Shown here piece after piece: positions 30,301 to 38,570 of a stretch of DNA of 64,000 bases; the first letter of the stretch is position 1, and every line of letters begins with the position of its first letter. The translations under genes and the position numbers were made by a program. This DNA comes from Apostichopus japonicus (taxonomy: Eukaryota; Echinodermata; Holothuroidea; Aspidochirotida; Stichopodidae). The DNA lies in assembly GCF_037975245.1 (NCBI RefSeq), contig NC_092569.1:4920501-4984500 (forward strand). The letters are read 5' to 3'. Under the pieces are notes generated by a model, which saw only the letters and a list, made by a program, of their open reading frames with translations, searched no databases and was not told where the DNA came from.

Positions 30301-33300
30301 CCAGCTTCTCCTGCTCTCTGGAGAAGTCACGGAGCAGCAGACGTTCGAGAGCAGCGGTCGGATCATCACCGTTCTGTTTGTGAGCGATTCAGAAGGGATG
30401 GGTCGAGGATTCTCGTTAACGGTGGAGGGAGTTCCAGAAGTAACAGGTGGGTAACAAGCAATGAGCAAACAATAAACCCAATAGGCTGCCAGTATGTGCT
30501 GAGGGCAGGAGTTGCCCATATGGGAAGGGTGAGAGGGGGTGCCAAGTGTTTGTCGTTTTGGGGCAAATGCCTGACTGGGCCGCTGTACTCATGTCCACTT
30601 TGATTTAGTACAAAAAGTCGCATGCCTTACTGCCCCCCCCCTACCCCGCGTTGAACCCACTTTCAACCCTTATTATAAAACATATTTTACTCTCTCACAT
30701 AGGACCTTGTTCCCCCTCTCCTTGCCTCAATGGAGCAACGTGCCTCGTTCAGTCCCCGACAGAATCAACGTGCCAATGTAGGACTGGTTACTACGGAGTC
30801 CTTTGTGACAGAGGTAAGTGGGACTTCAAAAGTGCGACATTTCCATGTCAAATAATAAATTTATGTTAAGTGCAGTGAATAACAATATATTGTGGTATAT
30901 GGGAACGAATCTTTTGTAAGGGTGTCAATTGATAATATATTTTTTGGTCACAGAATTCTGATGTTTGACATTTTTACTTTATATGTGGTTAACATTCAAA
31001 TACAGCAACGACACTTGTAATGAATAACATACATGTAAGACCTCATAACATCTCTCAAGTTGATAGGAAATGTTACTGAAATCATCTCTGTCTTTACTGA
31101 AAATACATGAAAAAATTATCGCCTCTTTTAAATCAGAATGACAAAGTATACATTGTCTATATTGTTTTAAATACCGCCGTTTTGTAATCTCTTCAGATTA
31201 ATTTGATACCATATTCTTCGTTACACATTTTTGTTATTCTGTTTGTCTTAGAGTTGGTCCTTGTACCAGTGTTTTAATACTAGGTGCCGTTCTTAATCTT
31301 TTCAGATTAATTTGATTATTACATATTTTTGTTATTCTGTTGTCTAACTTGGTCCTTGTACCAGTGTTTTAATACTAGGTGCCGTTCTTAATCTTTTCAG
31401 ATTAATTTGATTATTACATATTTTTGTTATTCTGTTGTCTAACTTGGTCCCTGTGCCAATGTTTTAATACTAGGTGCCGTTCTTAATCTTTTCAGATTAA
31501 TTTGATTATTACATATTTTTGTTATTCTGTTGTCTAACTTGGTCCTTGTGCCAGTGTTTTAATACTAGGTCTTTCTTAATCCCTTCAGATTAATTTGATT
31601 ATTACATATTTTTGTTATTCTGTTGTCTAACTTGGTCCTTGTGCCAGTGTTTTAATACTAGGTGCCATTCTTAATCTTTTCAGATTAATTTAATTGTTAT
31701 ATATTTTTGTTATTCTATTGTCTTAGTTGGTCCTTGTGCCAGTGGCCCCTGTCAGAATGACAGTCCTTGCTTTGAGATGAACAATGGCAACAGTTTCCTT
31801 TGCGCCTGTTCAAACGGTTGGACTGGATCCACTTGTACCATCAGTAAGTTCTGTCCTAACTTTTATAAAATGTCACCATATTTCTCAAGAATGTTTAAAA
31901 AAAAGAAAAGAGAATTGTCACAGTGTCTTAATCATAACAAACAACTTTTGTTTCTAACATAAACAGTTTGTGTATGGTATTGATTATTGTAATACAACAA
32001 TTTAAAATAAGCTACCGTGTTGAGATGGAAGATTGGGGACTTTATTACCTTTTAGCCTAGCTATGCTGCTTTATGGTCACTTACTGCAAATAACCTTGCA
32101 GAAAACTATCAGCAGTTTAAAGGTACAACATCATCGTTTGGCAGCACCGTACGTTATCACATTTTCACTGATCTCCAAACCTATGAATGTGACCCTACCC
32201 CCTCGGAAAATATGATTCTGATGTTGTCCTCATCATGCGCCTTGAGAGTTTACACGCACACCATGAATTTACATCTATTTCTATTTGATACCCGTAGAAT
32301 ATAAAACTTTAGAATCACAGGAGCGAAACATATTTCACTTGTTGGAGGGAGAACTATTTCAAATATTTTGGTCAAATTTCTCATTTCGTAGTGAACTATG
32401 TGCAAGATTGTGAAATATAGTGCATTGTCACCAAAAGCTAGAGTTCTACATTATCTGTGTTTCCAATTTATTTACATAGCCGACTGCACCCTGGAAAATT
32501 GCCAGCACGGAGGTACTTGCGAAAGAGGCCTCAATGGGAACATGCTATGCACCTGTCCGGCAGGTTACGCAGGATTGAAATGTCAAACAGGTAAATCATC
32601 AGGAAGAAGCAATTAATGAAACATTATTTCTGCAAGAAATGTGATTTTAGAATAGCTGAATTCCACTGCCTATTATTGGTAACACTGTGGTCTGTGCAAG
32701 CGCCATGTAGTTTTAGCTCACCTTGAAAACTTAGATTGCAGTTAGGTGACTGGATAAGTCCATTCTATTGGTTCCATAATTAACTTTTGAGGAAGTTGCA
32801 ACAATTGGTCCGACAATATTACAGGCAACCTCTCACAAATATTTGGTTTCACCATTAATAGTGTGTGGTGGAAGGAGTTGGGTGTGTGAAAGAGGAAGGT
32901 GTTATGTTTTCAAACTAAATCAAAATAAAATAAAACTATTAGCAAACTGCATATCCACTAGAGAGCCTGTGTAGGAGAATGTGTAAAAGTAAGTTGGCCT
33001 GACGTTTCGATCCTAGCAGGATCTTCTTCAAAAGCTAAATGACAAGTAACAGTAACAGAAGGGAAAAAAACACGCACAGAATACAGACAGGTTAATGAGC
33101 ATGGTGAGCACAAAGAGATAAATGTAAGGGGATTTTTGTCCCTTCTGTTACATGTTTTCAAACTGGCAGTATTAAAGCATAGCATAATAAACACATATTA
33201 TATAAAGACTTGCTAGTCCTTTCATGGTGTTCTCTTCCTACAAGTCAAGAATACAGTGTGTTGAATGTAAAATAAGAATAAGGACAATACAGAAATATAC

Positions 33301-35538
33301 GAAAATTATTTAAACATCTCAGCAGCTCTGTATGTAAGCAATGCATGAACTCACAGTGACAATAATGGAAGGTGGCATGCCGAATAGACGGTAGCCTATC
33401 ACATGTAAGAATATTTTGTACCTACTAGGAGGCCTACAGTTACCCATAGAAATTAACAAAATTTGAATCATTTTTTGAAAAATGGAGATGTTTCTTGTTT
33501 CACCAAATCCTCTCATCTGTATCTCCTTAGTAGTCCTCCTTAGAAAAATAGGATCTAGTTTTTCTGGTGAACTTACAAACTAAATCACCTCTATTTTTCT
33601 GCATTATAATCATCTGAATCAACAGAAGTGGATGAGTGTGGAAGCTCCCCCTGTCGAAACGATGCCATCTGTTCTGATCTGGTAGGGGATTATCTCTGTA
33701 CTTGTACCTCGGGATTCACTGGAAAGAATTGTGATACCGGTGAGTCTCCATGGTGATAGTAAATGTTGAAAGTGGTAAACTGCCTTAAATACCTCAACTT
33801 TGCAAGTGGTGTATTTGCTCCTGTGTTTTTATTTTCATTACGGTGTCTACACAGCATAAATTTGAAACCGTCCTAATCTTCTGAAGTGAAAATGTTGGTG
33901 GAACTTGCTTTGAAAATGAAATACTTACTCCCCTGTGTAGTCAACTCTGGTAGTTCCTGCAATTTATAAACAGTTAGAAAACATCCATATAATATGTAAA
34001 GATATTGGAACGAAACTGAGAAAGGTCACATAGTCAAAGTCCATAGTCATAGTCACACAGTCACAGACAGATAGTCACAGACAGATAGTCACAGATATAG
34101 TCACAGATGTAGTCACAGACATAGTCACAGACAGTCACAGATATAGTCACAGACATAGTCACAGACATAGTCAAGAGTAAGGTCACATAGTCCCATGTTG
34201 TGCGTGAAGAAGCAGAAGGGCTGGAAGGAAAAAATTGCCTCCAAGTTTGGGAAGTACCTCACTAGGTAACCACAAAACACGTATCCCAAATTTATTCAAA
34301 TGCGATGAAATTATAAATGTAAATGTGATACACAATCATAGCAAATCTGTGGAACAAAGAGAAGAAGTGGAATGTTCTGCCTCAACTTTGGACTCGACTA
34401 GTTTCGGGTGACTACTGTCACGTTTCCTCTCATCTCATCCATTTGTAGATCAGTAGTACAACCAGCAGGGATGGGGTGAGGCTTTTAGGAATGGGGTGAG
34501 GTCTTTAGGGATGGGTCGAGGTCTTTAGGGATGGGGTGAGGCCTTTGGGAATGGGGTGAGGTCTTTAGGGATGTGGTGAGGTCTTTGGGGATGGTGTGAA
34601 GCCTTTGGGAATGGGATGAGGTCTTTAGGGATGGTGTGAAGCCTTTGGGAATGGGATGTGTTCTTTGGGGATGGGGTGAGGCCTTTGGGGATGTGTGAGG
34701 CCTTTTGGAATGGGGTGAGCCCTTTGGGGATGTGTGAGGCCTTTTGGAATGGGGGGTCCTTTGGGGCTGGGGTGTGTCCTTTGGTGATGGGGGATTCCTT
34801 TGGGGATGGGGTGAGGTCTTTGGTGATGGGGTGAGGTCTTAAGGGATTGGGTCGAGGCTTTTTGGGATGGAGTGAGGCCTTTGGGGATGGATCGAGGCCT
34901 TTGGCTGACTTCAGTTAATATTATTATATTACGCTTCAGATAATTCTGTCTCTTGAACTTGCCCCTATGGAGGAGAATCAAGATTCAGGGTAGGACTCTG
35001 CTCACCTCTCACTACTTATGATATGATTTCTCTCTTGTTTTGATATCAAACAGTTACATCGGATGGGGTCACCGACAGCCCTAACGTGAACCGCAGTCTC
35101 TTGAAGATCTTGCAGGAGGATTCGTGGTTGGTGGTGATCGTATCCCTGGCCTGTCTGATCGTCATAGTGGTCTTCGTCGTCTGTCTGTGTCTCTGCTGCA
35201 CGAGAGGCAAGAACAAGTGGAAGAACGACGACGTGGTCGGAAAGGAAAACTGGGAGATGAGGCACGACTATTCCACGCCGGCGGTTGCCCGGGCGGCATC
35301 GCCTAGGTTTAATCCACAGACCAACATCAGGAGTCCAAACATATCGTCCGTGGGTCAGTACAGGGCTCAGTCGACTGCCGGTCGGTACAGTCTTAAGAAA
35401 GTCAACAACTCTCCTCCTCAGAGATTCAGTCCTAATCCTTCCCCATCTCGTCTGGATCAGATCACGATTAGATCCGATATCGTGTCTCCAGGCCCCAGGG
35501 AGTACGACTTGCACAGTACCAGGAGTGAGAACAGGTAG
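1..35538 (+). CDS. Multi-EGF / CUB single-pass membrane protein (3' part of gene, 40 exons)
   Basis: This is one gene, read as 40 exons that all join in phase 1, so each EGF exon can be gained or lost without a frameshift. Order: EGF exons 1-34, a CUB exon, four EGF exons, then a transmembrane/cytoplasmic exon ending in TAG at 35536-35538. Each complete EGF exon codes 36-42 residues with the six-cysteine pattern of the C..PC.N.G.C......C.C...G..G..C type. The product is predicted to be a type I cell-surface protein with an adhesive or receptor-like ectodomain. It resembles fibropellin, Notch or Crumbs in EGF style. It has no LNR, ankyrin or laminin-G module in the window, so I do not assign orthology. 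The N-terminus and signal peptide lie upstream of base 1. No exon shows a frameshift or in-frame stop. Confidence is high for the exon chain and low for the biological role. Confidence 0.9.
1601..2190. repeat. Tandem repeat, ~107-bp unit, about six copies
   Basis: The motif CTCTCAGGTTGATTT recurs near 1611, 1714, 1821, 1928, 2035 and 2142, always followed by ACAGTAATGATAACACTT and an A-rich stretch with GCTGTAACAGA. The array lies in intron 3. Copies differ by a few substitutions, and the last is shortened. Confidence 0.9.
2367..2679 (-). mobile_element. tRNA-derived SINE, family 1 (minus-strand copy)
   Basis: Read on the minus strand, this begins with a tRNA-like head with an A-box-like GGCCGAGTGGATAAAG and a B box GGTTCGATTCC at about 2590-2600. 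A body of about 200 bp follows, and it ends in an (ATT)n tail, seen on the + strand as (ATA)n at 2368-2392. A second copy in the opposite orientation is at 25895-26183, with matching head, body and tail. The tRNA-like head suggests a type II (Leu/Ser-like) tRNA ancestor. It is not a functional tRNA gene. Confidence 0.88.
5720..5780. repeat. (GT)n microsatellite
   Basis: An almost perfect GT run with one TATG interruption. It lies at the 5' edge of the long satellite in intron 8. Confidence 0.95.
5795..8560. repeat. Long satellite, ~400-bp unit, rich in AGGTCA/TGACC
   Basis: AAACTTAACGGTCATGTGAT recurs near 6019, 6677, 6972, 7371 and 7771. The last three are spaced ~400 bp apart. Each unit carries GATATTTTGGGACAAGTTGC, a GAGGTCACCAAAGGTCAATTAATG block and a TGACCCTTGACCTCAATTTG block. 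The outer edges (5798-5895 and 8272-8378) are a related module built on ATAACTCAACAAGGGA...CTTGG. A third module is duplicated at 8085-8228 and 8382-8525. I see no EGF exon here, and short ORFs inside it have no recognisable product. It occupies most of the 3.5-kb intron 8. Confidence 0.9.
9068..19681 (+). CDS. EGF exons 9-19
   Basis: Exons are 9068-9181, 10319-10432, 12176-12289, 12864-12977, 13590-13703, 14929-15042, 16020-16133, 16953-17072, 17660-17779, 18728-18844 and 19571-19681. Every complete domain has six cysteines. Exons 10, 12, 13, 14, 18 and 19 end in T rather than G before the GT donor, which changes only the split codon at the junction. Exon 14 has C-x-N-x4-Y-x-C-x-C and exon 10 has C-x-N-x4-Y-x-C-x-C, the consensus for Asp/Asn beta-hydroxylation of EGF domains. 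Neither has the D-x-D/N-E preceding cysteine 1 that a strong calcium site needs. Confidence 0.88.
9258..9365 (-). mobile_element. Fragment resembling a non-LTR retroelement 3' tail
   Basis: On the minus strand the order is GTAAAGCGCTTTGAGCAGTG, then GGCGCTATATAAGTCTCATT, then an (ATT)n tail (+ strand (ATA)n at 9261-9284). This resembles the 3' ends of CR1/L2-like retroposons common in marine invertebrates, and the better-supported remnant at 48081-48485. The 5' limit is uncertain. Confidence 0.45.
10433..11065 (+). repeat. 105-bp tandem array copying the 3' half of EGF exon 10 plus its splice donor
   Basis: The real exon 10 supplies the first unit. Further copies of ACCATACTACACCTGCAGC start near 10482, 10587, 10692, 10797, 10902 and 11004. 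Each runs through GGACCCAGCTGTGAATATT into GTAAGTA, so each copies a complete 5' splice site. The copies lack the exon's acceptor and its first cysteines, and a TAG follows the donor in the EGF frame. I call them non-coding. Confidence 0.92.
11531..11791 (-). mobile_element. tRNA-derived SINE, family 3
   Basis: On the minus strand it opens with GAGTGTTTAGCTCAGTGGTT (an A-box-like start) and a degenerate B box near 11735. The body includes AGTTCCTGCTTGCAGGAGGA, and the tail is (ATAC)n, seen as (GTAT)n at 11536-11555. Head, body and simple tail in that order are the standard SINE layout. The degenerate B box suggests an old copy. Confidence 0.7.
13965..14575. repeat. 17-bp minisatellite (ATTCCCTACTTTGTGTG)
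   Basis: About 35 copies, with variants ACTCCCTAC, ATTCCTGACATTG and a shortened CTTTACTTTGTG. The order of variants is itself repeated: the CCTGACATTG pair followed by the CTTTACTTTGTG variant occurs near 14111-14190 and again near 14450-14530. That implies a higher-order duplication. It lies in intron 13. Confidence 0.95.
18200..18380. repeat. (AT)n microsatellite
   Basis: A long AT run with scattered C, G and AGAT interruptions. It directly abuts the 3' end of the minus-strand SINE at 18381, so it probably grew from that SINE's tail. Confidence 0.9.
18381..18520 (-). mobile_element. tRNA-derived SINE, family 2 (copy 1)
   Basis: On the minus strand there is an A box in TAGCCTAGTGGTTAGGGTG and a B box GGTTCGAATCC about 35 bp later. 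A short body follows, ending in CAACTCATTATGATTTC and an AT-rich tail. A second copy with the same layout is at 56215-56360. In both copies the (AT)n tract is at the 3' end. Confidence 0.82.
18885..18990 (+). pseudogene. Partial duplicate of EGF exon 18 with its donor
   Basis: From GAATTCAGGGATCTGCTT to the GTAAGTCAGTT donor this repeats exon 18 with few changes. It lacks the first two EGF cysteines and any acceptor, since the upstream sequence is copied intron. The reading frame stays open. It could be used only through a cryptic acceptor, so I treat it as a relic. Confidence 0.8.
19676..19900 (+). repeat. Two-copy ~130-bp repeat containing the exon 19 donor
   Basis: GAGATTTGTAAGTAATGATT occurs at the true end of exon 19 (about 19675) and again at about 19806. 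Both copies continue with GAATAT.TTGATTGAGTATTG, an AACCCCACAG-type stretch and GTTTA..ACATG. The second copy follows a G-rich run and has no coding sequence in front of it. Confidence 0.8.
20022..20225 (+). CDS. EGF exon 20 with Thr/Pro-rich linker
   Basis: 204 nt, phase 1 at both ends. The first ~30 codons are rich in Thr, Pro and Val (repeated VPTT and TTVA type motifs), a likely O-glycosylated stalk. A complete EGF domain follows, with C-L-S-D-P-C at its start. It is the only EGF exon in the window with a linker, and it separates exons 1-19 from the recently amplified exons 21-23. Confidence 0.9.
20565..21336 (+). CDS. EGF exons 21-23, a near-identical exon triplication
   Basis: Exons are 20565-20681, 20882-20998 and 21220-21336, each 117 nt and phase 1-1. 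Exons 21 and 22 differ by one silent change (TTG to CTG, Leu). Exon 23 differs from 22 by CAG to CAC, giving Gln to His two residues before... the last cysteine region. The ~200 bp of intron before each exon is also similar (TTGGCATTCATTAG acceptor), so the unit copied was intron plus exon. All three are intact and keep frame, so the protein should carry three nearly identical EGF domains in a row. Confidence 0.9.
21581..21640 (+). pseudogene. Decayed EGF exon relic
   Basis: In one frame the sequence reads [14 protein letters not shown], close to the start of an EGF domain (..PC..NPCQNGG.C). The second and third cysteines are gone and no second half follows. A possible acceptor GGGTCAAG precedes it. 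It lies between exons 23 and 24. Confidence 0.5.
21958..29633 (+). CDS. EGF exons 24-34
   Basis: Exons are 21958-22071, 22940-23059, 23993-24106, 25003-25110, 25336-25449, 26258-26377, 26718-26834, 27397-27513, 28037-28153, 29090-29206 and 29514-29633. All keep six cysteines and phase 1. Exon 27 is the shortest (108 nt) and, with exons 31 and 32, lacks the C-x-S-x-P/A-C sequence found in most others. Exon 24 has C-x-N-x4-F-x-C-x-C. Exon 28 ends in A before GTAAG. Confidence 0.88.
22519..22665. repeat. 11-bp minisatellite (TATGGTCAATG)
   Basis: About 13 nearly perfect copies in intron 24. The array contains only this unit, and the ORFs through it are a by-product. Confidence 0.95.
25895..26183 (+). 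mobile_element. tRNA-derived SINE, family 1 (plus-strand copy)
   Basis: The tRNA-like head includes a B box GGTTCGATTCC at about 25964-25974. The body matches the reverse complement of 2367-2679, including AAGTTGTAATCCATAAGCCC and CACTTAAGCGTCGTAAAAAG. The tail is a short ATTATTAAATAAAT. It sits in intron 28 in the gene's sense orientation. Confidence 0.88.
27640..27745. repeat. C-rich minisatellite (CATACCTCCCC units)
   Basis: CCATACCTCCCC alternates with CTCC/CATCC/GTCC spacers for about 100 bp in intron 31, next to the exon 31 side of the intron. Confidence 0.85.
28437..28805. mobile_element. MITE with TTAA-like flanks (copy 1)
   Basis: The left end reads TTAAAGGATGTGAAGCCTCG. The reverse complement of the right end reads TTAAAGGCATTGAAGTCTCC, giving imperfect inverted repeats of about 25 bp. 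An inverted, ~367-bp homologue is at 45524-45890. There is no convincing transposase ORF. The 122-codon minus-strand ORF here is not conserved in the other copy. The TTAA ends suggest a piggyBac-like target, but the terminal bases do not settle the superfamily. Confidence 0.75.
30054..30446 (+). CDS. CUB-domain exon, cysteine-free, with an eight-arginine run
   Basis: 131 codons, phase 1-1. The CUB core is recognisable: [18 protein letters not shown], then [10 protein letters not shown], and [20 protein letters not shown] at the end. None of the four usual CUB cysteines is present: the cysteine before W.I is Phe (FTKW), the one before DYLEI is Gly, and the LLCG cysteine is Ser (LLSGE). Eight Arg codons in a row lie at 30272-30295, in the loop after the FDG strand. 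The exon is visibly more GC-rich than its neighbours. CUB domains usually mediate calcium-dependent protein binding. This one must fold without disulfides. Confidence 0.88.
30703..33739 (+). CDS. EGF exons 36-39 (membrane-proximal)
   Basis: Exons are 30703-30813, 31727-31843, 32480-32590 and 33626-33739. Exon 39 is the only clear calcium-binding type in the window: VDEC precedes the first inter-cysteine loop and C-x-D-x4-Y-x-C-x-C matches the hydroxylation consensus. Exon 38 has the divergent spacer CTLENC between cysteines 1 and 2. Exon 37 lies at the end of an array that repeats its own acceptor. Confidence 0.88.
31255..31726 (+). repeat. ~118-bp tandem array carrying copies of the exon 37 acceptor and exon start
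   Basis: TTGGTCCTTGTACCAGTG and variants recur near 31255, 31348, 31466 and 31550, before the true exon start at 31727. Each is preceded by TTTTTGTTATTCTGTTGTCT and followed by TTTTAATACTAGGT instead of the exon's second cysteine. So the first ~18 coding bases and the polypyrimidine tract of exon 37 were copied, not the whole exon. Confidence 0.85.
34025..34190. repeat. 12-bp minisatellite (AGTCACAGACAT)
   Basis: About a dozen copies of AGTCACAGA with CAT, TAT or CAG extensions, in intron 39. Confidence 0.88.
34465..34905. repeat. G-rich minisatellite, ~21-bp unit (GGGATGGGGTGAGGCCTTT)
   Basis: About 20 degenerate copies in intron 39, just upstream of the terminal exon. The G-runs are regularly spaced on the + strand. 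The antisense proline-rich ORF is an artefact of the repeat. Confidence 0.9.
35054..35538 (+). CDS. Terminal exon: transmembrane helix and cytoplasmic tail
   Basis: After a short linker ([20 protein letters not shown]) comes a hydrophobic segment of ~24 residues ([19 protein letters not shown]), then [10 protein letters not shown] with four cysteines suitable for palmitoylation and a basic stop-transfer. The tail is about 100 residues, basic, and rich in Ser/Pro ([20 protein letters not shown]), with tyrosines in YSTP and YDLH. I recognise no signalling domain. The stop is TAG at 35536-35538. Confidence 0.9.
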
Positions 35539-36000
35539 CAGTAACCCTCCCTTAATATCTGAAAACGATGTCTTCAATTCAACTACGAGTTGCTTTGATA
35601 CATTATGCAACAGTTACATCTATATAGTACCAGGTAAACTCTGGGAACAGTCAGAGGATGACATGACAAATAACGAGAACTGAACCTTGTTTCAAGTGTT
35701 ACACCTCCTGTTGTGTGTGCATACTTTCTACATACCCCTTACCCTCCCCATCTCCCACCACCACCTCCTCTCTGAAACTGTCTTTTGTACACTGTAAACT
35801 GAAGGACTTGAAAACTGTGGTGGAACTTGGTTAGTTTGCCTTATCTACAAAATGATAAGAAAGAGAATGTACAGCGGCAATCAGCCGGCTGTCACATTTG
35901 TAAAGCTGTATTACGACAGCTGGTCGTGTTACGTGGCCATGTTACAACAGTTGGTCGTGTGTATCCTTACATGCAAATAAACTGCTACTGTCCGAACAGA
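35539..36000 (+). other. Probable 3'UTR with poly(A) signal
   Basis: AATAAA is at 35976-35981, about 440 bp after the stop, in ATGCAAATAAACTGC. No other gene-like sequence intervenes. The end coordinate is an estimate. Confidence 0.6.
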
Positions 36001-38130
36001 TGTTAAACTCTATGAAAATGTCTCGTTTGAACTTTTAAACCCTTTATTAACCCCGAGGTCACTGGTTCTAAACCGCTTGAAGAAGGGGGTGGGGAGAGGG
36101 GGAGGGGAATGCAGTCATAGCAAAGACATGCTCTCACAATGTAGAGCCTTCTTTATACTGACACGATTAGATAACTTACAGCTTGATGCACCTTGCTGTG
36201 AAAGGCAGGGGGTGGTGATGGGGGAGGGGATGCTGGGAGAGTGGAGGGAGGGGGTGCTTTGCAGTAAGTGGAGTATTGGAACAAGTTCCTTCAGTGAATG
36301 TTGAAATATTACCAAATATGTTTCAATTACAGTACGCTGCTTAAATTTATTATTTGTAAGTGACGTTTTGTTTTCACTCAAGTTAACATATTCATTGAAA
36401 ATACAACATTGTTTTTTTTATTGAATAATGATTTTATTTGCTTTTTATGAGAGGGAGGATACATCAGTTTTGTTTTTAGTGAGTTTTTATCCCTCATTTT
36501 CCTAATTCAGAGGATTTTATGTATATTACTATATTTATATGAGATGAAATGTATAAGTACTAAATATGGTTTTCCTTAAAAAAATCTCTTTTTTTTGAGG
36601 TTCCAACCTGTGTGATTTTTCGGCATGATCTCTATTTTTGTGTAGTATTTTTTCAAATTAAATTTTGATATAATAAATTGTAGTAAAAATAATGAAACGT
36701 TCAAACGTTTTTTATTTTCGGTTATATATCTCAGAATTGTTTTTATTTTGGTCTGAAAGAATAGGATGGACCTATTTTACATCTTTTATATTATCTCACT
36801 ATCAATCAAAAGTTGACCTCGTCTAATCTGATTAAGAATGAAACAATCAAACTAATATCTTTCAAAGATTATTCTTATTTTGATTGTTTACATTCTAAGC
36901 CTTAACCTTTCAAAGTGGATTTGTATATGCCTTCCCATATACATATATTTTCTAAGTATGGGAGACTATACATCTAACATCACTTCCTAAGTGAGTAGGG
37001 ATGGGGTTGGGGAAGCCTGGTGGGGTGGCACTGGGGGTTCAGGAAGCCTGGTGGGGTGGCACTGGGGGTTCAGGAATCCTGGTGGAGTGGCACTGGGGGT
37101 TGGGGAAGCCTAGTGGGATGGGACTTGGGTGGAGATGGAAAAACAGTATTTTCTATGAAAACGTACTGTTAGAGTGATCCACAGAGCAGAAAGTTGGATG
37201 TTTAATACACCCAGTAGATAGGCGGGTGGGGGGGTGGGGCAGGAGGCGGGCAGAAGACCCCTCCCCCACTTTATGGGACTTGAAAATTCTGGCAACTTCT
37301 GTTGTTACTGTTCATGTCCCACAACCGTGCCATGTGTTACAGGTGGCACCAGTAGTTACTATACTAGCTATGTGAGTATCAGCTGTATCGGCTATGAAAT
37401 GTTGCATTTAAAGAGTACAACATTTGATGTTTCCCTTGTCACAGTAGCAAATTAAGCCGTTTCGTTAAGATAATGTAAATTTAAAATTTAATATGCACAA
37501 AAAAAAAACGTGGAATCGATTGACTCTCACACACGTTAATATACGTTTAACGCAGTACGCGAATGGAAAACCACCATATTAATTAAGATATTGATATTTT
37601 CGTTTTATAGTGAAACTAATATGTGAATATCAGTGTGGCGAAAAAATCGTTTTCCTGGTTTCCAGGACGACACTTAAAGTAATCTTAAAGTATAAATAGA
37701 TGTCCGTTTATGAGTCTTTTGTGATTCATTTGTTTCCTTGGATTATTGTCAAAATGTACAAAAACGAAAAACTGACTAGAAAACGATTGAAAAGTAAAAG
37801 GAAAAAACCCAAATGAATTGATTTGAAGGTAAGGTTTGAAAAGATAGATACAGGTACAACTTTAATCAAGCGGTTTCACGATTATTATCATTATTATTAT
37901 TATTCTTTTGTGCTTTTTTTATATTTTTATCTTCGATGTTAGTTAAATATAAAACATAAAAAGTTCATGATGAAAAAAAAAATTGTTGCAAAAACTTAAA
38001 AAGTATATTCATTGAATGGAAGGTACACGGGCAGATGAGCACACGACACAGAGTTGTGCTATAGTTCTACTATTACGTCTAGGCAACGGATCGCTGATCG
38101 GCCTTTTTTGTAAAAGATCATGTTTAGTAT
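36001..38130. other. Intergenic DNA, no gene seen
   Basis: I find no conserved ORF. The stretch has G-rich segments at 36080-36260, a ~31-bp repeat at about 37000-37125 (GCACTGGGGGTTCAGGAAGC units), AT-rich sequence, and an (ATT)n run near 37885-37905. Confidence 0.7.
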
Positions 38131-38140
38131 CCACCCCCCT

Positions 38141-38425
38141 CAGGCGCGTAGCCAAGGGGGGGCGAAGGGGCAGCCCCCCCCCTTGAGCATATTTTTTTTT
38201 TTTTTTTAATGTTTTTATGATATCGCTAGTATTTCTAAAAGAGAAAATGCTAAGATGCAACTTACAAGGCCTGGGAAGTGCCATTTCCAGCGATCTGGGA
38301 GGCATTTTCAGCCAAACTTTTCTTGTACGCTTCGCGCCAATTATGGTGGCGCTACGCTTAGATAGTTTGCAATGCCGAATCTACAGTTTCGCCCCTCCCT
38401 TGGCAAATTCCTGGCTACGTGCCTG
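38141..38425. mobile_element. MITE-like element with CAGGC...GCCTG ends
   Basis: The left end CAGGCGCGTAGCC (38141-38153) and right end GGCTACGTGCCTG (38413-38425) are inverted repeats with one mismatch. Both flanks begin ACCCCCC, a possible target duplication, though the sequence is low complexity. The interior has GC-rich stretches and no transposase. The ends fit a non-autonomous hAT-like element; that is inference. Confidence 0.6.
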
Positions 38426-38454
38426 ACCCCCCCCCTTTCCCTTGTTACTCGTGA

Positions 38455-38570
38455 TGGTCATTTGACGTCATTTTGATGATCAGTTTGACGTCATTTTCAC
38501 GTCATTTTGATGATCAGTTTGACGATCAGTTTGATGATCAGTTTGACGATCAGTTTGACGTGATCGACAT
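38455..38570. repeat. Short tandem repeat built on GATCAGTTTGACG
   Basis: Alternating GATCAGTTTGA(C/T)G and TCATTTTGAT units, about eight in all. The motif GACGTCATTTTGA also recurs. Confidence 0.85.

Noticed and set aside
35002-35610. Antisense 202-codon ORF over the transmembrane exon
   Set aside because: It is the mirror of a GC-rich coding exon and has no recognisable protein features.
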